From Firmicutes bacterium HGW-Firmicutes-2 (GTDB lineage: Bacteria; Bacillota; Clostridia; Lachnospirales; Vallitaleaceae): a DNA stretch of 64,000 nucleotides. The position numbers and the translations under genes were made by a program. Under the pieces are notes generated by a model. It was not told the origin of the DNA and did no database searches. It saw only the letters and a list, made by a program, of their open reading frames with translations. Shown in pieces: positions 9,855-18,614 of this stretch (position 1 is the stretch's first letter; each line of letters starts with the position of its first letter). The stretch is from NCBI GenBank assembly GCA_002841495.1, contig PGZV01000005.1:97158-161157 (forward strand), given 5' to 3'.

Positions 9855-10424
9855 ATGAGTACTCGGGTGATAATTGGATCATCAAATGAAAAAATCATAA
9901 AACAACTGAGTCTGTTCTTAATCGAAAATGGTTTGAGTGTCATTGGTGAAGCAACAAGTGGACATGACTTATTGAGAAAAGTACATACAGTTTATCCGGA
10001 TCTAGCCATAGTGGACTACAAATTAAAGGGTATGAATGGTCATGAACTATCGGAGATTATTATTGGTGAAAGACTATGTCCGGTCATCGCTTTAATTAGT
10101 CATGGAGAAATTGAGCATTTTATCAACTTAAGCCAGGAACCAACCTTTGTACCACTCATCAAACCTTGTAGTAGACAAATGTTGATAGGAACTGTTGACT
10201 TATTGGTCAAGACTTCAAAAAGTATTGAGTTGCTTGAAAAACAGTTGGATCATTTAAAGACAAAAACAAATATGGATGCTGTTATAGAAAAAGCCAAGCA
10301 ATTATTGATTGAAAATATGAATCTGACTGAAGAAGAGGCCCATAGGCGTATTCAAAAACAAAGTATGGATAAGGGCATATCAAAAATAAAAATTGCAGAA
10401 GCCATTATTCTTATGTATGATTAA
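9855..10424 (+). CDS. ANTAR-domain response regulator (RNA-binding antiterminator)
   Basis: 189 residues. The receiver domain (1-120) has Asp54 in VDYKLKGMNG and Lys103 in LIKPC. A short coiled coil leads into an ANTAR domain (135-189) with AKQLLIENMNLTEEEAHRRI and the terminal AEAI helix. ANTAR proteins bind nascent RNA and prevent termination when phosphorylated. An in-frame ATG at 9846 directly abuts the ribosome site, so ATG 9855, nine bases after GAGG, is preferred. It lies between two glutamine synthetase genes that both have terminator hairpins in their leaders, so these are the likely targets. The partner kinase is not obvious nearby. Confidence 0.9.
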   Translation: MSTRVIIGSSNEKIIKQLSLFLIENGLSVIGEATSGHDLLRKVHTVYPDLAIVDYKLKGMNGHELSEIIIGERLCPVIALISHGEIEHFINLSQEPTFVPLIKPCSRQMLIGTVDLLVKTSKSIELLEKQLDHLKTKTNMDAVIEKAKQLLIENMNLTEEEAHRRIQKQSMDKGISKIKIAEAIILMYD

Positions 10425-10467
10425 AATGTCAGAATATTCCGAATTATAATTTATAACGTTTTTAATC

Positions 10468-10496
10468 TTGCATTTAGTAAAGTCGTATGATATAGT
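10468..10496 (+). promoter_or_regulatory. Promoter of glnN
   Basis: TTGCAT (10468-10473), 17 bases, TATAGT (10491-10496); an overlapping TATAAT lies at 10496-10501. A perfect inverted repeat with 10-bp arms (10499-10519) covers the expected start site. Confidence 0.6.
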
Positions 10497-10550
10497 ATAA
10501 TCATAAATGATTTATGATTAAGTTTTCACAATACAGGTTTTTCTTAAGGG

Positions 10551-10587
10551 CAAAGGCGTTCTCAAGTTTATTGAGTACGCTTTTTTT
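10551..10587 (+). promoter_or_regulatory. Attenuator-like hairpin in the glnN leader
   Basis: GCGT (10556-10559) and CTCAA (10561-10565) pair with TTGAG (10571-10575) and ACGC (10577-10580), followed by seven T. It begins with the same CAAAGGCGTT seen before glnA. It terminates ahead of glnN unless prevented, and is a likely target of the neighbouring ANTAR protein. Confidence 0.7.
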
Positions 10588-10659
10588 GATTTTTGCTAGC
10601 AAAACGCGACAGAGTCGCTGTAAGATGATGAAAAAAGATTTCAAAGGAGGAATAATAGG

Positions 10660-12747
10660 ATGGAAAACGTAACGCAATTATTTGGAATGAATGTATTTAG
10701 TGAGTCAGTTATGAAAGAAAGATTGCCAAAGGATACTTTTAAAGCATTGAAAAAAACCATGATTCTTGGTCATGAATTAGCTCCTGAAGTGGCGGAGGTA
10801 GTCGCTAATGCAATGAAAGACTGGGCAGTTGAAAAAGGTGCAACCCATTATACACACTGGTTTCAACCAATGACTGGAAAAACTGCAGAAAAACATGATT
10901 CATTTATCGAGCCAACAGGGGACGGTAAGGTAATTATGGAGTTTAGTGGAAAACAATTGATTCAAGGTGAGCCGGATGCTTCATCATTTCCTAATGGTGG
11001 ATTAAGAGCTACATTTGAAGCCAGAGGGTATACTGCATGGGATGCAACATCACCTGCATTTATTAAAGACGATACATTATGTATACCAACTGCTTTCTGT
11101 TCTTATACTGGAGAAGCTCTGGATAAGAAAACACCACTGCTTAGGTCCATGCAAGCCGTATCAGAGCAAGCGGTAAGGATTCTTAGACTATTTGGTGACA
11201 CTGAAACCAAAAAAGTAACATCAACTGTTGGTCCTGAACAAGAGTATTTCTTAGTTGATAAAAAGTTATACCAACTTAGAAAAGACCTGATTTTTTCTGG
11301 AAGAACTTTATTTGGCGCAATGCCACCTAAAGGACAGGAACTGGATGACCATTATTTTGGTAGCATAAAAGAACGGGTATCTGAGTTCATGAAGGAGTTT
11401 GATTTAGAGTTATGGAAACTTGGCATTTCTTCTAAAACAAAACATAATGAAGTGGCACCTGCTCAACATGAAATGGCGCCAATTTATTCAACGACCAATA
11501 TTGCAACAGACCATAATCAGTTGGTTATGGATACGCTTATTAAAGTAGCTAACAGGCATGACTTGGCTTGTTTACTACATGAAAAACCATTTGCAGGTGT
11601 AAATGGATCAGGAAAGCATAACAACTGGTCAATCAGCACTGAAAAAGCCAACTTACTTGAACCAGGCGATACACCTCATGAGAATGCCCAATTCTTAACT
11701 TTCCTTGTTGCAACCATTGCAGCCGTTGATAAATATGCACCACTACTAAGATTATCAGCAGCATCACCAGGTAATGATCATAGATTGGGAGCAAATGAAG
11801 CACCACCAGCGGTTATCTCTATCTTCCTTGGTGAGCAACTAAATGCTATTATCGAACAGATTAAAGAAGGTGCTTTAACTTCTTCTACAAAAGCCAGTGC
11901 GATGGATCTTGGCGTTACAACTTTACCAAAATTTGCCAAGGACGTAACAGATAGAAACAGAACATCACCATTTGCTTTCACCGGTAATAAATTCGAATTT
12001 AGAATGGTAGGATCTTCTGCATCTGTATCTGGTCCAAACATAGTTCTCAATACAATTGTTGCTGAAGTATTAAAAGAAATTGCTGACGAGTTGGAAATTG
12101 CAGAAGATTTCAATGCTACCTTAAAGACAATTATTGAGCGATTAATAAAAGCCCATAGTAGAATTATATTTAATGGTGACGGATACTCAGAAGATTGGTT
12201 AGAAGAAGCAGAACGACGTGAGCTACCTAATATAAAAACAGCGGTAGAGGCCATTAAGGTATTTGATGAACCGGAATACGTAGATCTTTTCTTAAGACAT
12301 GGTGTATTTTTCAAAGGCGAAATAGCCGCGCGTCAGGAAATCATGTTTGAAGAGTATATTAAAACCATCAATATTGAAGCCCTTACAATGGTTGAGATGG
12401 CTAAAAAGGAAATCATGCCTTCAGTTATTGAGTTTGCAACCAGTTTAGCAGACTCCATCAATGCTATAAAAGCCGCTGTTCCAAGTGCGTTGGTAAGTGT
12501 TCAAGAAAACCTCTTAATTAAAATATCCGAACTTTTAGTTGAAGCACAAGAAAAGTTAGTGGCACTTGAGGAAGAAGTAGCAAAAACTCATATGATTGAA
12601 GATATTGAGGAAGAAGCTTTTGCTTTTAAATTCAATGTTTTTGAGAAAATGGTGGACCTTAGAAAGCCATGTGATGAACTAGAAGTGATGGTTGCAGAAG
12701 ACTACTGGCCATACCCAACATATAGTGATTTACTATTTAGAGTCTAA
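10660..12747 (+). CDS. glnN: Glutamine synthetase, type III
   Basis: A second, unrelated-size glutamine synthetase of 695 residues, the length typical of GSIII. The N-terminal region with [13 protein letters not shown] and THWFQPMTG is characteristic of this family. Further in, [10 protein letters not shown] and [14 protein letters not shown] are the synthetase active-site blocks, and [11 protein letters not shown] follows. A strong AAAGGAGG precedes the ATG. Having GSI and GSIII side by side with their own RNA-binding regulator suggests that the two isoforms are switched by nitrogen supply. Confidence 0.95.
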   Translation: MENVTQLFGMNVFSESVMKERLPKDTFKALKKTMILGHELAPEVAEVVANAMKDWAVEKGATHYTHWFQPMTGKTAEKHDSFIEPTGDGKVIMEFSGKQLIQGEPDASSFPNGGLRATFEARGYTAWDATSPAFIKDDTLCIPTAFCSYTGEALDKKTPLLRSMQAVSEQAVRILRLFGDTETKKVTSTVGPEQEYFLVDKKLYQLRKDLIFSGRTLFGAMPPKGQELDDHYFGSIKERVSEFMKEFDLELWKLGISSKTKHNEVAPAQHEMAPIYSTTNIATDHNQLVMDTLIKVANRHDLACLLHEKPFAGVNGSGKHNNWSISTEKANLLEPGDTPHENAQFLTFLVATIAAVDKYAPLLRLSAASPGNDHRLGANEAPPAVISIFLGEQLNAIIEQIKEGALTSSTKASAMDLGVTTLPKFAKDVTDRNRTSPFAFTGNKFEFRMVGSSASVSGPNIVLNTIVAEVLKEIADELEIAEDFNATLKTIIERLIKAHSRIIFNGDGYSEDWLEEAERRELPNIKTAVEAIKVFDEPEYVDLFLRHGVFFKGEIAARQEIMFEEYIKTINIEALTMVEMAKKEIMPSVIEFATSLADSINAIKAAVPSALVSVQENLLIKISELLVEAQEKLVALEEEVAKTHMIEDIEEEAFAFKFNVFEKMVDLRKPCDELEVMVAEDYWPYPTYSDLLFRV

Positions 12748-12779
12748 TTATATTAAAATGAATAAATGAGTGAATCAAA

Positions 12780-12819
12780 GGATATCTAAGTCAAATCTTA
12801 GATGTCCTTTTCTTTTTGT
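12780..12819 (+). terminator. Terminator after glnN
   Basis: GGATATCTAAG (12780-12790) pairs with CTTAGATGTCC (12797-12807) around a six-base loop, followed by a T-rich run. One mismatch. Confidence 0.9.
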
Positions 12820-12837
12820 AACTTTTAGTGCTAGCGC

Positions 12838-12866
12838 TTGATATGAAGGGAAACGTAACGTATAAT
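12838..12866 (+). promoter_or_regulatory. Sigma-A promoter of the PfkB-like operon
   Basis: TTGATA (12838-12843), a 17-base spacer and TATAAT (12861-12866); a second TATAAT overlaps just downstream (12870-12875). Confidence 0.75.
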
Positions 12867-12931
12867 AAGTATAATGTGCAGGAATTTACTGGAAAGATGA
12901 GCCGATTGCTAAAAAATCGGTAGGAGGATAT

Positions 12932-13885
12932 ATGATTATTACCATAGCACTGAATCCCGGTATTGAAAAAAGAATAACGGTTGACCAATTGGTCGTAGGC
13001 GAGGAACATAATGTTTTAGATTATCAGTTAATGATTGGACGAAGCAGTGTTTATTCAGCTTACATTATGCGTCTCTTACAAGGAGATCCGTATGTTATGG
13101 GGTTTGCCGGTGGTATCGGCGGTCGTTATATTAAGAATTTCTTGGATAAGAATCGAATAAAATCTAATTTTGTTTTAAAAGATAAAGAGATGGAATCTAT
13201 TTTTCTTCTTAGGATGGAAGGGCAACCGGATACAAGATTTATTGATCATTCCCATCAACTCACACAAAACGATGCAAAAAATTTCAAGCATAAACTCATC
13301 GGACAGTTAAAGGATACAGACATCATATTATTAAATGGTGATACATTAGACCATATGGCCATGTCGATTATGATTGATACGATGGATTTGATAAAAAAAG
13401 AAGGAAAAAGAGTGGTTCTGTCTGTAGAAGGTAATGATGTTGAGAATTTTGTAGCTAAAAAACCCTATGCATGGGTTGTTGATGATGGTCAAATGGAAGC
13501 ACTTGGAATCTATGGAGATGAAGAACATCGCATTAAGCAGTTACATTTATTTCTAATTACTCAAAAAATCCATTATGCTTTTTACCCTACTGAAGAAGGC
13601 GTTGTAGGTGTATCCCGTAACAAAATATGTAAAGGTAAGCTAGATGGTATGGCTACAAAAGATACAGATTGGGTGAAAGAAGCTATAGCCGGCGGCGTTG
13701 TCATGGGTATAAAGAGGAAATATGAATTTGAGCGCATGGTAAAACTGGCAAGTGGTATTGCTTGTGCCATAAATGACAAAACATACCCAAATATATGCAC
13801 ACGCAAAGAAATTGATGCCAATATGAACCAATGTAGAATTATTGAGTACTATAGTAAAGGCAAATATCACTTTGAGGATTTATAA
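12932..13885 (+). CDS. PfkB/ribokinase-fold protein, probably catalytically degenerate
   Basis: 317 residues. The start MIITIALNPGIEKRI and the overall layout match the LacC/FruK (tagatose-6-P or fructose-1-P kinase) branch. The two signature regions are not intact. The N-terminal GGKG sugar-binding block is replaced by MIGRSSVYSAY (34-44). The anion-hole motif GAGD reads KDTD (243-246), keeping the Asp but losing the glycines. A further short region, AIAGGVVMG, retains the family's following helix. It may be a sugar-phosphate sensor or a kinase with altered substrate. The ATG follows GGTAGGAGG, and the next gene starts on the base after its stop codon. Confidence 0.75.
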   Translation: MIITIALNPGIEKRITVDQLVVGEEHNVLDYQLMIGRSSVYSAYIMRLLQGDPYVMGFAGGIGGRYIKNFLDKNRIKSNFVLKDKEMESIFLLRMEGQPDTRFIDHSHQLTQNDAKNFKHKLIGQLKDTDIILLNGDTLDHMAMSIMIDTMDLIKKEGKRVVLSVEGNDVENFVAKKPYAWVVDDGQMEALGIYGDEEHRIKQLHLFLITQKIHYAFYPTEEGVVGVSRNKICKGKLDGMATKDTDWVKEAIAGGVVMGIKRKYEFERMVKLASGIACAINDKTYPNICTRKEIDANMNQCRIIEYYSKGKYHFEDL

Positions 13886-14530
13886 ATGTTGAAAGCTTAC
13901 GAAACCATAAGACAAGAGGCGACAACGGAATTGATTGAGCATAAATCCAGGTTTATCGGGAGCTTGAGACCTGCATCATCTGAAGAAGAGGCAAAAGACA
14001 TTGTAGCAAAAATCAACAAACAATTCAGAGATGCCAATCATAATTGTTATGCATATAGAATCAATGAGGCGCAACTGGTAGAAAAGTATAGTGATGATGG
14101 TGAACCTACACAAACAGCGGGTATGCCTATGTTAGATTTATTAAGATCCAAAAATTTGGTGAACGTCGTGGTGGTTGTCACACGTTATTTTGGAGGTGTG
14201 AAGCTAGGAACAGGTGGTCTTGTTAGAGCCTACACAAAAACCTTACAATCGGCTCTTGACCAAGTTAATATAATAAAGAAAGACACCTATACCTTATTAA
14301 AGATTACTGTACCTTATACCTTTGCAGGAAAAATGGATTATTATATTCAAAAAGAAGCGATTGTGGTTAAGGATATACAGTATGAAGATGAGATACACTA
14401 CGAATTATACACAACCAACGACGATGGCTTAAGTCTTGCCGTAGTTGAGTTGACCAATGGCCAAAGTGTTATAAAAAAATTAGAAGAAGTGCTTGGATTC
14501 ATAGAACGAGGAAAAATGTATGAGGAGTAG
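13886..14530 (+). CDS. YigZ/IMPACT family protein
   Basis: 214 residues with the family block SDDGEPTQTAGMPMLDLL followed by VVVVVTRYFGGVKLGTGGLVRAY in two parts, and a C-terminal ferredoxin-like UPF0029 domain. The eukaryotic relative IMPACT acts on Gcn1/Gcn2 signalling; the bacterial role is unsettled, with a ribosome or RNA link suspected from the fold. It starts directly after the stop of the PfkB-like gene and overlaps the ATPase gene, so the three form one translationally linked operon. Confidence 0.9.
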   Translation: MLKAYETIRQEATTELIEHKSRFIGSLRPASSEEEAKDIVAKINKQFRDANHNCYAYRINEAQLVEKYSDDGEPTQTAGMPMLDLLRSKNLVNVVVVVTRYFGGVKLGTGGLVRAYTKTLQSALDQVNIIKKDTYTLLKITVPYTFAGKMDYYIQKEAIVVKDIQYEDEIHYELYTTNDDGLSLAVVELTNGQSVIKKLEEVLGFIERGKMYEE

Positions 14531-14537
14531 TGGCGTT

Positions 14538-15728
14538 ATGAAAGAGCTTGATCAGGTATTAAATGCGCTTCGGATGGGTGTCATACCCGGAACAAGTATT
14601 GATGACTTCATAGTGGGTAGAGATCAAGAAAAACAAGAACTTGAAACTTTTATGCTGAGTATTGAAAAAGGTGAAGGTCGGGTTAAATTTATTCGAGGTG
14701 CTTATGGTTCAGGGAAAACATTTTTGATGAAGTATTTGACTGAAAAAGCCCTAGACCAAGGATTTATTGTTGCAAATGTTCCGGTTCATAGTGGATTTGG
14801 TTTTTCAAAGCTTGATGGTGTTTATGCGAATATCATGAACCATCTATTAATAAGAACAGATCAAGAAACCGGTACTAATTTTGAGATGCTGTTTGAAAAA
14901 TGGATAGAAGGCCTAAAATCCAGTGGAGATGCTAGGAAGGCTTCCCAGAACATCTATAATGTTATTAAAGCTTTAAGTGATTATAACAGCTCTTTTTCAA
15001 GCGTGCTATTAATCTATATAAGAGCTTTAATTGGCAGAGATTATGAACTGTCAACCATAGCTGCAGCTTGGATAAAAGGCGATAAAAATATAGACTATCA
15101 ACTTAAGCGTAGATTAAACGTCAAAGGTTCCGTTGATGGGGAGAATGCGCTTGATATATTGAGCGGTTTTGTAAAGTTGATTCATCTGCTAGGTTATAAA
15201 GGTCTGATTATTACGTTTGATGAAGCAGAAATCATCATGCAACAAAGGGTGGATACCAGACTTAAGGCATATGGGAACATACGGCAACTGATGGACTCTG
15301 CTGGGGCCGGATTGTTGGACCATGCCGGTTTTGTATTTGCAGGTACAGACGATTTTTTTGATGATGAAGATAAGGGTCTGAGAAGTTATAAGGCACTTGA
15401 TCAAAGAATTGGTAGCAGTATGGAAAGTCCTTCAAGTATTACCAACGTCAGACAACCCATACTACAGATTCAAGCATTAAGAGATGATGACTACGAAATG
15501 TTGTCCAATAAGTTAGTAGAATTACACGCCAAGAGATATACTTATGAGTATGCGGTGAATGCTTTACATATAGCAAACCTTGCTAAGCTTGAAGCTTCGA
15601 AATCAGAAGAGGGTAATACCATAACCGTGCGTATTTTTCTAAAAAAAGTATTGGAGCTTTTGGACTTGATGTTAGACAATCCGGACCTTCCAATATTTAA
15701 CGCTATTAAAGTCAGTAATAAAGGTTGA
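14538..15728 (+). CDS. BrxC/BrxD-like (DUF2791) P-loop ATPase
   Basis: 396 residues. Walker A is GAYGSGKT (54-61) and Walker B LIITFDEAE (223-231). A late AGTDDFFDDEDKG block fits the DUF2791 group of AAA-like ATPases (Pfam BrxC/BrxD family). Members occur in BREX phage-defence loci but also alone. No BrxA, BrxB, PglX, PglZ or BrxL partner is visible here, so a defence role is not supported. The ATG at 14538 is preferred: AGGAG (14523-14527) lies ten bases upstream, while the in-frame ATG at 14520 has no site. The last 'exposed' gene of the operon; its partner proteins are unknown. Confidence 0.75.
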   Translation: MKELDQVLNALRMGVIPGTSIDDFIVGRDQEKQELETFMLSIEKGEGRVKFIRGAYGSGKTFLMKYLTEKALDQGFIVANVPVHSGFGFSKLDGVYANIMNHLLIRTDQETGTNFEMLFEKWIEGLKSSGDARKASQNIYNVIKALSDYNSSFSSVLLIYIRALIGRDYELSTIAAAWIKGDKNIDYQLKRRLNVKGSVDGENALDILSGFVKLIHLLGYKGLIITFDEAEIIMQQRVDTRLKAYGNIRQLMDSAGAGLLDHAGFVFAGTDDFFDDEDKGLRSYKALDQRIGSSMESPSSITNVRQPILQIQALRDDDYEMLSNKLVELHAKRYTYEYAVNALHIANLAKLEASKSEEGNTITVRIFLKKVLELLDLMLDNPDLPIFNAIKVSNKG

Positions 15729-15847
15729 AAAACTTTAAAAGCATGTTTATAATTAAAGATAGTTATAATGTTAAAGTTGGTTACAGTAAATCTATATTTT
15801 AACATAACACTTAAAATCATTCATTCGAAGAGAGCCAGAGGTGTAAT

Positions 15848-16492
15848 ATGAAAATATTTATAGATACAGCAAATGTTGATGAAATAAGAGAGGCCAATGC
15901 CTTAGGCATTTTATCCGGTGTAACAACCAATCCATCTTTGATTGCCAGAGAAGGCAAAAAATTCACAGATGTGGTTCATGAGATTGTCACCATAGTAGAC
16001 GGTCCTATTAGTGCTGAGGTCATTAGTTTAAAAGCTGAAGGTATGATAGAAGAAGGTAGGGAATTAGCAAAAATACACCCTAACATTGTCGTTAAGGTTC
16101 CCATTACTTTAGAAGGCCTTAAAGCTGTCAGTCAATTCTCTAAGGAAAATATTAAAACCAATGTAACACTTATTTTTTCTGCAAACCAAGCACTATTAGC
16201 TGCAAGAGCAGGTGCAACTTATGTTAGTCCTTTTGTGGGACGTGTGGACGACATATCACAAGATGGTATGATCCTTATCGAAGACATTGTACAGATTTTC
16301 GACCTTCATGGTCTAGACACTGAAATCATAGCAGCAAGCATTAGAGGGCCATTACATATTATGCAAGCGGCAAAAGCCGGTGCACATATAGCAACCATAC
16401 CTTATGATGTCATCAAAAAAGCCTTATTGCACCCATTAACAGATGCAGGCATTGAAAGATTTTTAAAGGATTGGGAAAGTGTTCCTAACTAG
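15848..16492 (+). CDS. Transaldolase-like protein / fructose-6-phosphate aldolase family
   Basis: 214 residues, the short form of the transaldolase family (TalC/Fsa group). Visible are the start [23 protein letters not shown], the Schiff-base lysine in VVKVPIT, and SPFVGRVDD. The short form can act as a transaldolase (moving dihydroxyacetone units between sugar phosphates) or as a fructose-6-phosphate aldolase; sequence reading does not separate these. GAGGTG precedes the ATG. The 119 bases before it are AT-rich without a clear terminator. Confidence 0.88.
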   Translation: MKIFIDTANVDEIREANALGILSGVTTNPSLIAREGKKFTDVVHEIVTIVDGPISAEVISLKAEGMIEEGRELAKIHPNIVVKVPITLEGLKAVSQFSKENIKTNVTLIFSANQALLAARAGATYVSPFVGRVDDISQDGMILIEDIVQIFDLHGLDTEIIAASIRGPLHIMQAAKAGAHIATIPYDVIKKALLHPLTDAGIERFLKDWESVPN

Positions 16493-16524
16493 TTAAGATG
16501 GACTAAAAATAGGTCGATATACTT

Positions 16525-16729
16525 AGTGAAGAACTTAACTATACCAATATAGAATTTCTAAGCGATGGTAATCCACATGTTAAAGATGAAAAGTACCTTT
16601 TCATCTGCGGTGGATTAGGCTTGCATGCAAGCCAAGAGCATAGAAATCCTTTGGTATAGTAAAGTGAAGAACTTAACTATACCAATATAGAATTTTTAAG
16701 CGATGGTAATCCACATGTTAAAGATGAAA
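16525..16729. repeat. MITE-like hairpin element with tandem half copy
   Basis: A nested inverted repeat spans 16538-16660. Its arm pairs are ACTATACCAA/TTGGTATAGT at the ends, ATTTCTA/TAGAAAT, TAATCCAC/GTGGATTA and GATGAAAAG/CTTTTCATC at the tip. A 16-bp palindrome lies inside the right arm (16618-16633). Two bases after the right end a second copy of the left half begins: 16525-16591 and 16663-16729 match over 67 bases with one mismatch. The copy then breaks off. There is no open reading frame. This fills the intergenic gap between the aldolase and the GGDEF gene. Confidence 0.85.
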
Positions 16730-16791
16730 GTGTCAGATAGAATCAAGCAACTAAATAGTGTTATAAGATAAATGATGAAAGGTGTGATACC

Positions 16792-17802
16792 ATGAACGAT
16801 AATAGAAAACCTACGATTCTAATTACAGAAAAAAGGACTTTACGTTCATGTATTAGCAAGCACGATTTGAGTGCCTTTAACATCATAAGAAACCATGATC
16901 CTAGAGAGGTTTTTTCATTAGTATCCATCCATCATCCGGATTTGATTATCTTAGATGCAGAAATGGATGATGTATCTGGGTATGACTTGCTCAGAACACT
17001 GAAATCTTTTTATAAAACTGAAAGAATACCTGTGGTTTTGGTGGCAGAGATTACAGAGGATGTTGAACCTTGTTTAGCCTTAGAACTCGGTGCGATTGAT
17101 TTTATGATTAAGCCTATTAGTGAACATTTGGTTACAGCAAAAATCAATAATTATATCAAAATCTACCATTCATTATTATTACTAGAAGAAAAAGCCCATT
17201 ATGCTAAGGAAATGAACCCAAATACGGGTTTACCGGGTAATATGGCGATTAGTCGGTATATTACCAATGCTCTAAAAAGTAGAAAAGACAATGTCGTGGT
17301 GTATGCAGACTTGGATAATTTTAAATCTTATAATGACAAATATGGTTTTGGTCGAGGTGATGAAATCATAAAGTTTACAGGTGGCGTTATTGCATCAGCA
17401 TTAAGTGAAGCCTTAGGCGATACTTTCCTAGGCCATATCGGTGGCGATGATTTTGTTTTTGTTGCACCAGCAGATGAAGTAAAAGATATTGCCAACAACA
17501 TCATTTATAATTTTGATCAGAAAATCAGACAACATTATTGCGAGGAAGATAAGGCGTCAGGGTTTATTATCTCAAAAGACCGACTTAATACCATACAAAA
17601 ATATCCGATTATGACCATAAGTTTAGCAGGCGTAAGGCTTTTAGAGCACCCGGAAACTACCCGTTATGAGGTCATAGCTGATATATGTGCCGAGGTAAAG
17701 AAGTATGCAAAAACCTTTAACAACAGTTGTTTCTATATGGATAGGCGACAGGGTGAAGATTTTAGAAAAAAATATGACATGGCTTTTTCGACAGTCATGT
17801 AA
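16792..17802 (+). CDS. REC-GGDEF protein with GGDDF active site
   Basis: 336 residues. The receiver domain (1-120) has Asp55 in LDAEMDDVSG and Lys107 in MIKPI. The diguanylate cyclase domain (about 140-330) has YADLDNFKSYNDKYG and FGRGDEII. The signature loop reads GGDDF (217-221) rather than GGDEF, and the usual upstream RxxD inhibitory site is absent. It may still make c-di-GMP or may bind GTP without catalysis. AAAGGTG precedes the ATG. The gene is alone between the hairpin element and a terminator. Confidence 0.88.
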   Translation: MNDNRKPTILITEKRTLRSCISKHDLSAFNIIRNHDPREVFSLVSIHHPDLIILDAEMDDVSGYDLLRTLKSFYKTERIPVVLVAEITEDVEPCLALELGAIDFMIKPISEHLVTAKINNYIKIYHSLLLLEEKAHYAKEMNPNTGLPGNMAISRYITNALKSRKDNVVVYADLDNFKSYNDKYGFGRGDEIIKFTGGVIASALSEALGDTFLGHIGGDDFVFVAPADEVKDIANNIIYNFDQKIRQHYCEEDKASGFIISKDRLNTIQKYPIMTISLAGVRLLEHPETTRYEVIADICAEVKKYAKTFNNSCFYMDRRQGEDFRKKYDMAFSTVM

Positions 17803-17804
17803 TG

Positions 17805-17838
17805 AAAGATCCGGGCTTTTTTGCTTGGCTCTTTTTTT
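17805..17838 (+). terminator. Terminator after the GGDEF gene
   Basis: AAAGATCCGGGC pairs with GCTTGGCTCTTT (17823-17834) with one mismatch and two wobble pairs, followed by a T-run. Confidence 0.7.
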
Positions 17839-17855
17839 TTCAATATAAAACAAGA

Positions 17856-17884
17856 TTGACAAAAAGGTCATTGGGTAATATAAT
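17856..17884 (+). promoter_or_regulatory. Consensus promoter of the eda-kdgK operon
   Basis: Perfect TTGACA (17856-17861), a 17-base spacer and perfect TATAAT (17879-17884). The palindromic TGTCAGACA at 17895-17903 lies at the expected start site and fits a FadR-type operator core (GT-N3-AC). Confidence 0.9.
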
Positions 17885-17932
17885 TGAAATAAGATGTCAG
17901 ACAACAGACAATGCATAAGAAGGGAAGGTTTT

Positions 17933-18577
17933 ATGAAAAAATATGAGATTGTAAATGCAATGGTAGAAAATGGTGTGGTAGCGGTTATACGCGCAGAATC
18001 AAAGGAACAAGGTCTAAAGACAATTGAAGCAATCAAAGCCGGGGGTATCAAGGCTTTAGAGATAACCATGACGGTTCCGGGAGCACTGGATATCATTAAA
18101 GAACTGGCTGAAGTATATAAGGACGAAGACGTCATTATCGGCGCAGGTACAGTTCTTGATTCTGAAACAGCAAGAGCCTGTATTTTGGCGGGTGCAAAAT
18201 ACATTGTTAGTCCATGTTTTGAAGTTGAACTTGTAAAAATGTGTCATCGATATGGTGTTCCGGTAATGCCGGGCATTATGACCCCAAAAGAGGCTGTAGA
18301 AGCGCTTGAGTTAGGTGTTGATATATTAAAAGTGTTCCCGGGCAATGCTTTTGGACCATCTATTATATCTGCTTTTAAAGGACCTTTGCCACAAGGCAAT
18401 TATATGCCCACAGGTGGTGTCGATCTCTCAAATGTAGATCAATGGATTAAGAACGGAGCAGTAGCGGTTGGTGTTGGTAGTGTCTTGACAAAAGGTGCTG
18501 CGACTGGAGACTATGCATCAGTGACAGAAACAGCGAGGAAATTTGTTGAAGCTGTAAAATTAGCAAGACAATCGTAG
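17933..18577 (+). CDS. eda: 2-keto-3-deoxy-6-phosphogluconate aldolase
   Basis: Cleaves KDPG to pyruvate and glyceraldehyde 3-phosphate. 214 residues with VVAVIRAES, EITMTVPGA, GAGTVLD and the Schiff-base lysine in DILKVFPG. The ATG at 17933 follows AGGGAAGG; the frame is open 13 codons upstream, but those overlap the likely transcription start and operator. It is followed by kdgK and a GntR-type regulator, forming a 2-keto-3-deoxygluconate catabolic unit, as used for hexuronates from pectin. Confidence 0.93.
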   Translation: MKKYEIVNAMVENGVVAVIRAESKEQGLKTIEAIKAGGIKALEITMTVPGALDIIKELAEVYKDEDVIIGAGTVLDSETARACILAGAKYIVSPCFEVELVKMCHRYGVPVMPGIMTPKEAVEALELGVDILKVFPGNAFGPSIISAFKGPLPQGNYMPTGGVDLSNVDQWIKNGAVAVGVGSVLTKGAATGDYASVTETARKFVEAVKLARQS

Positions 18578-18614
18578 ATTTGACATATTATTATAGATGA
18601 GAAAGGAAATGATT

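Noticed and set aside
11778..12314. 178-codon reverse frame inside glnN
   Set aside because: Shadow of glnN in the opposite strand, without ribosome site or recognisable domain.
14538..15728. BREX phage-defence locus suggested by the BrxC/BrxD-like ATPase
   Set aside because: No other BREX gene lies nearby, and the neighbours are a PfkB-like and a YigZ protein.
16525..16729. CRISPR-like repeat
   Set aside because: Only two copies, one partial, arranged as one hairpin; no spacers and no cas genes.
17641..18204. 187-codon reverse frame across the GGDEF/eda junction
   Set aside because: It crosses a terminator and a consensus promoter of the other strand and shows no domain.
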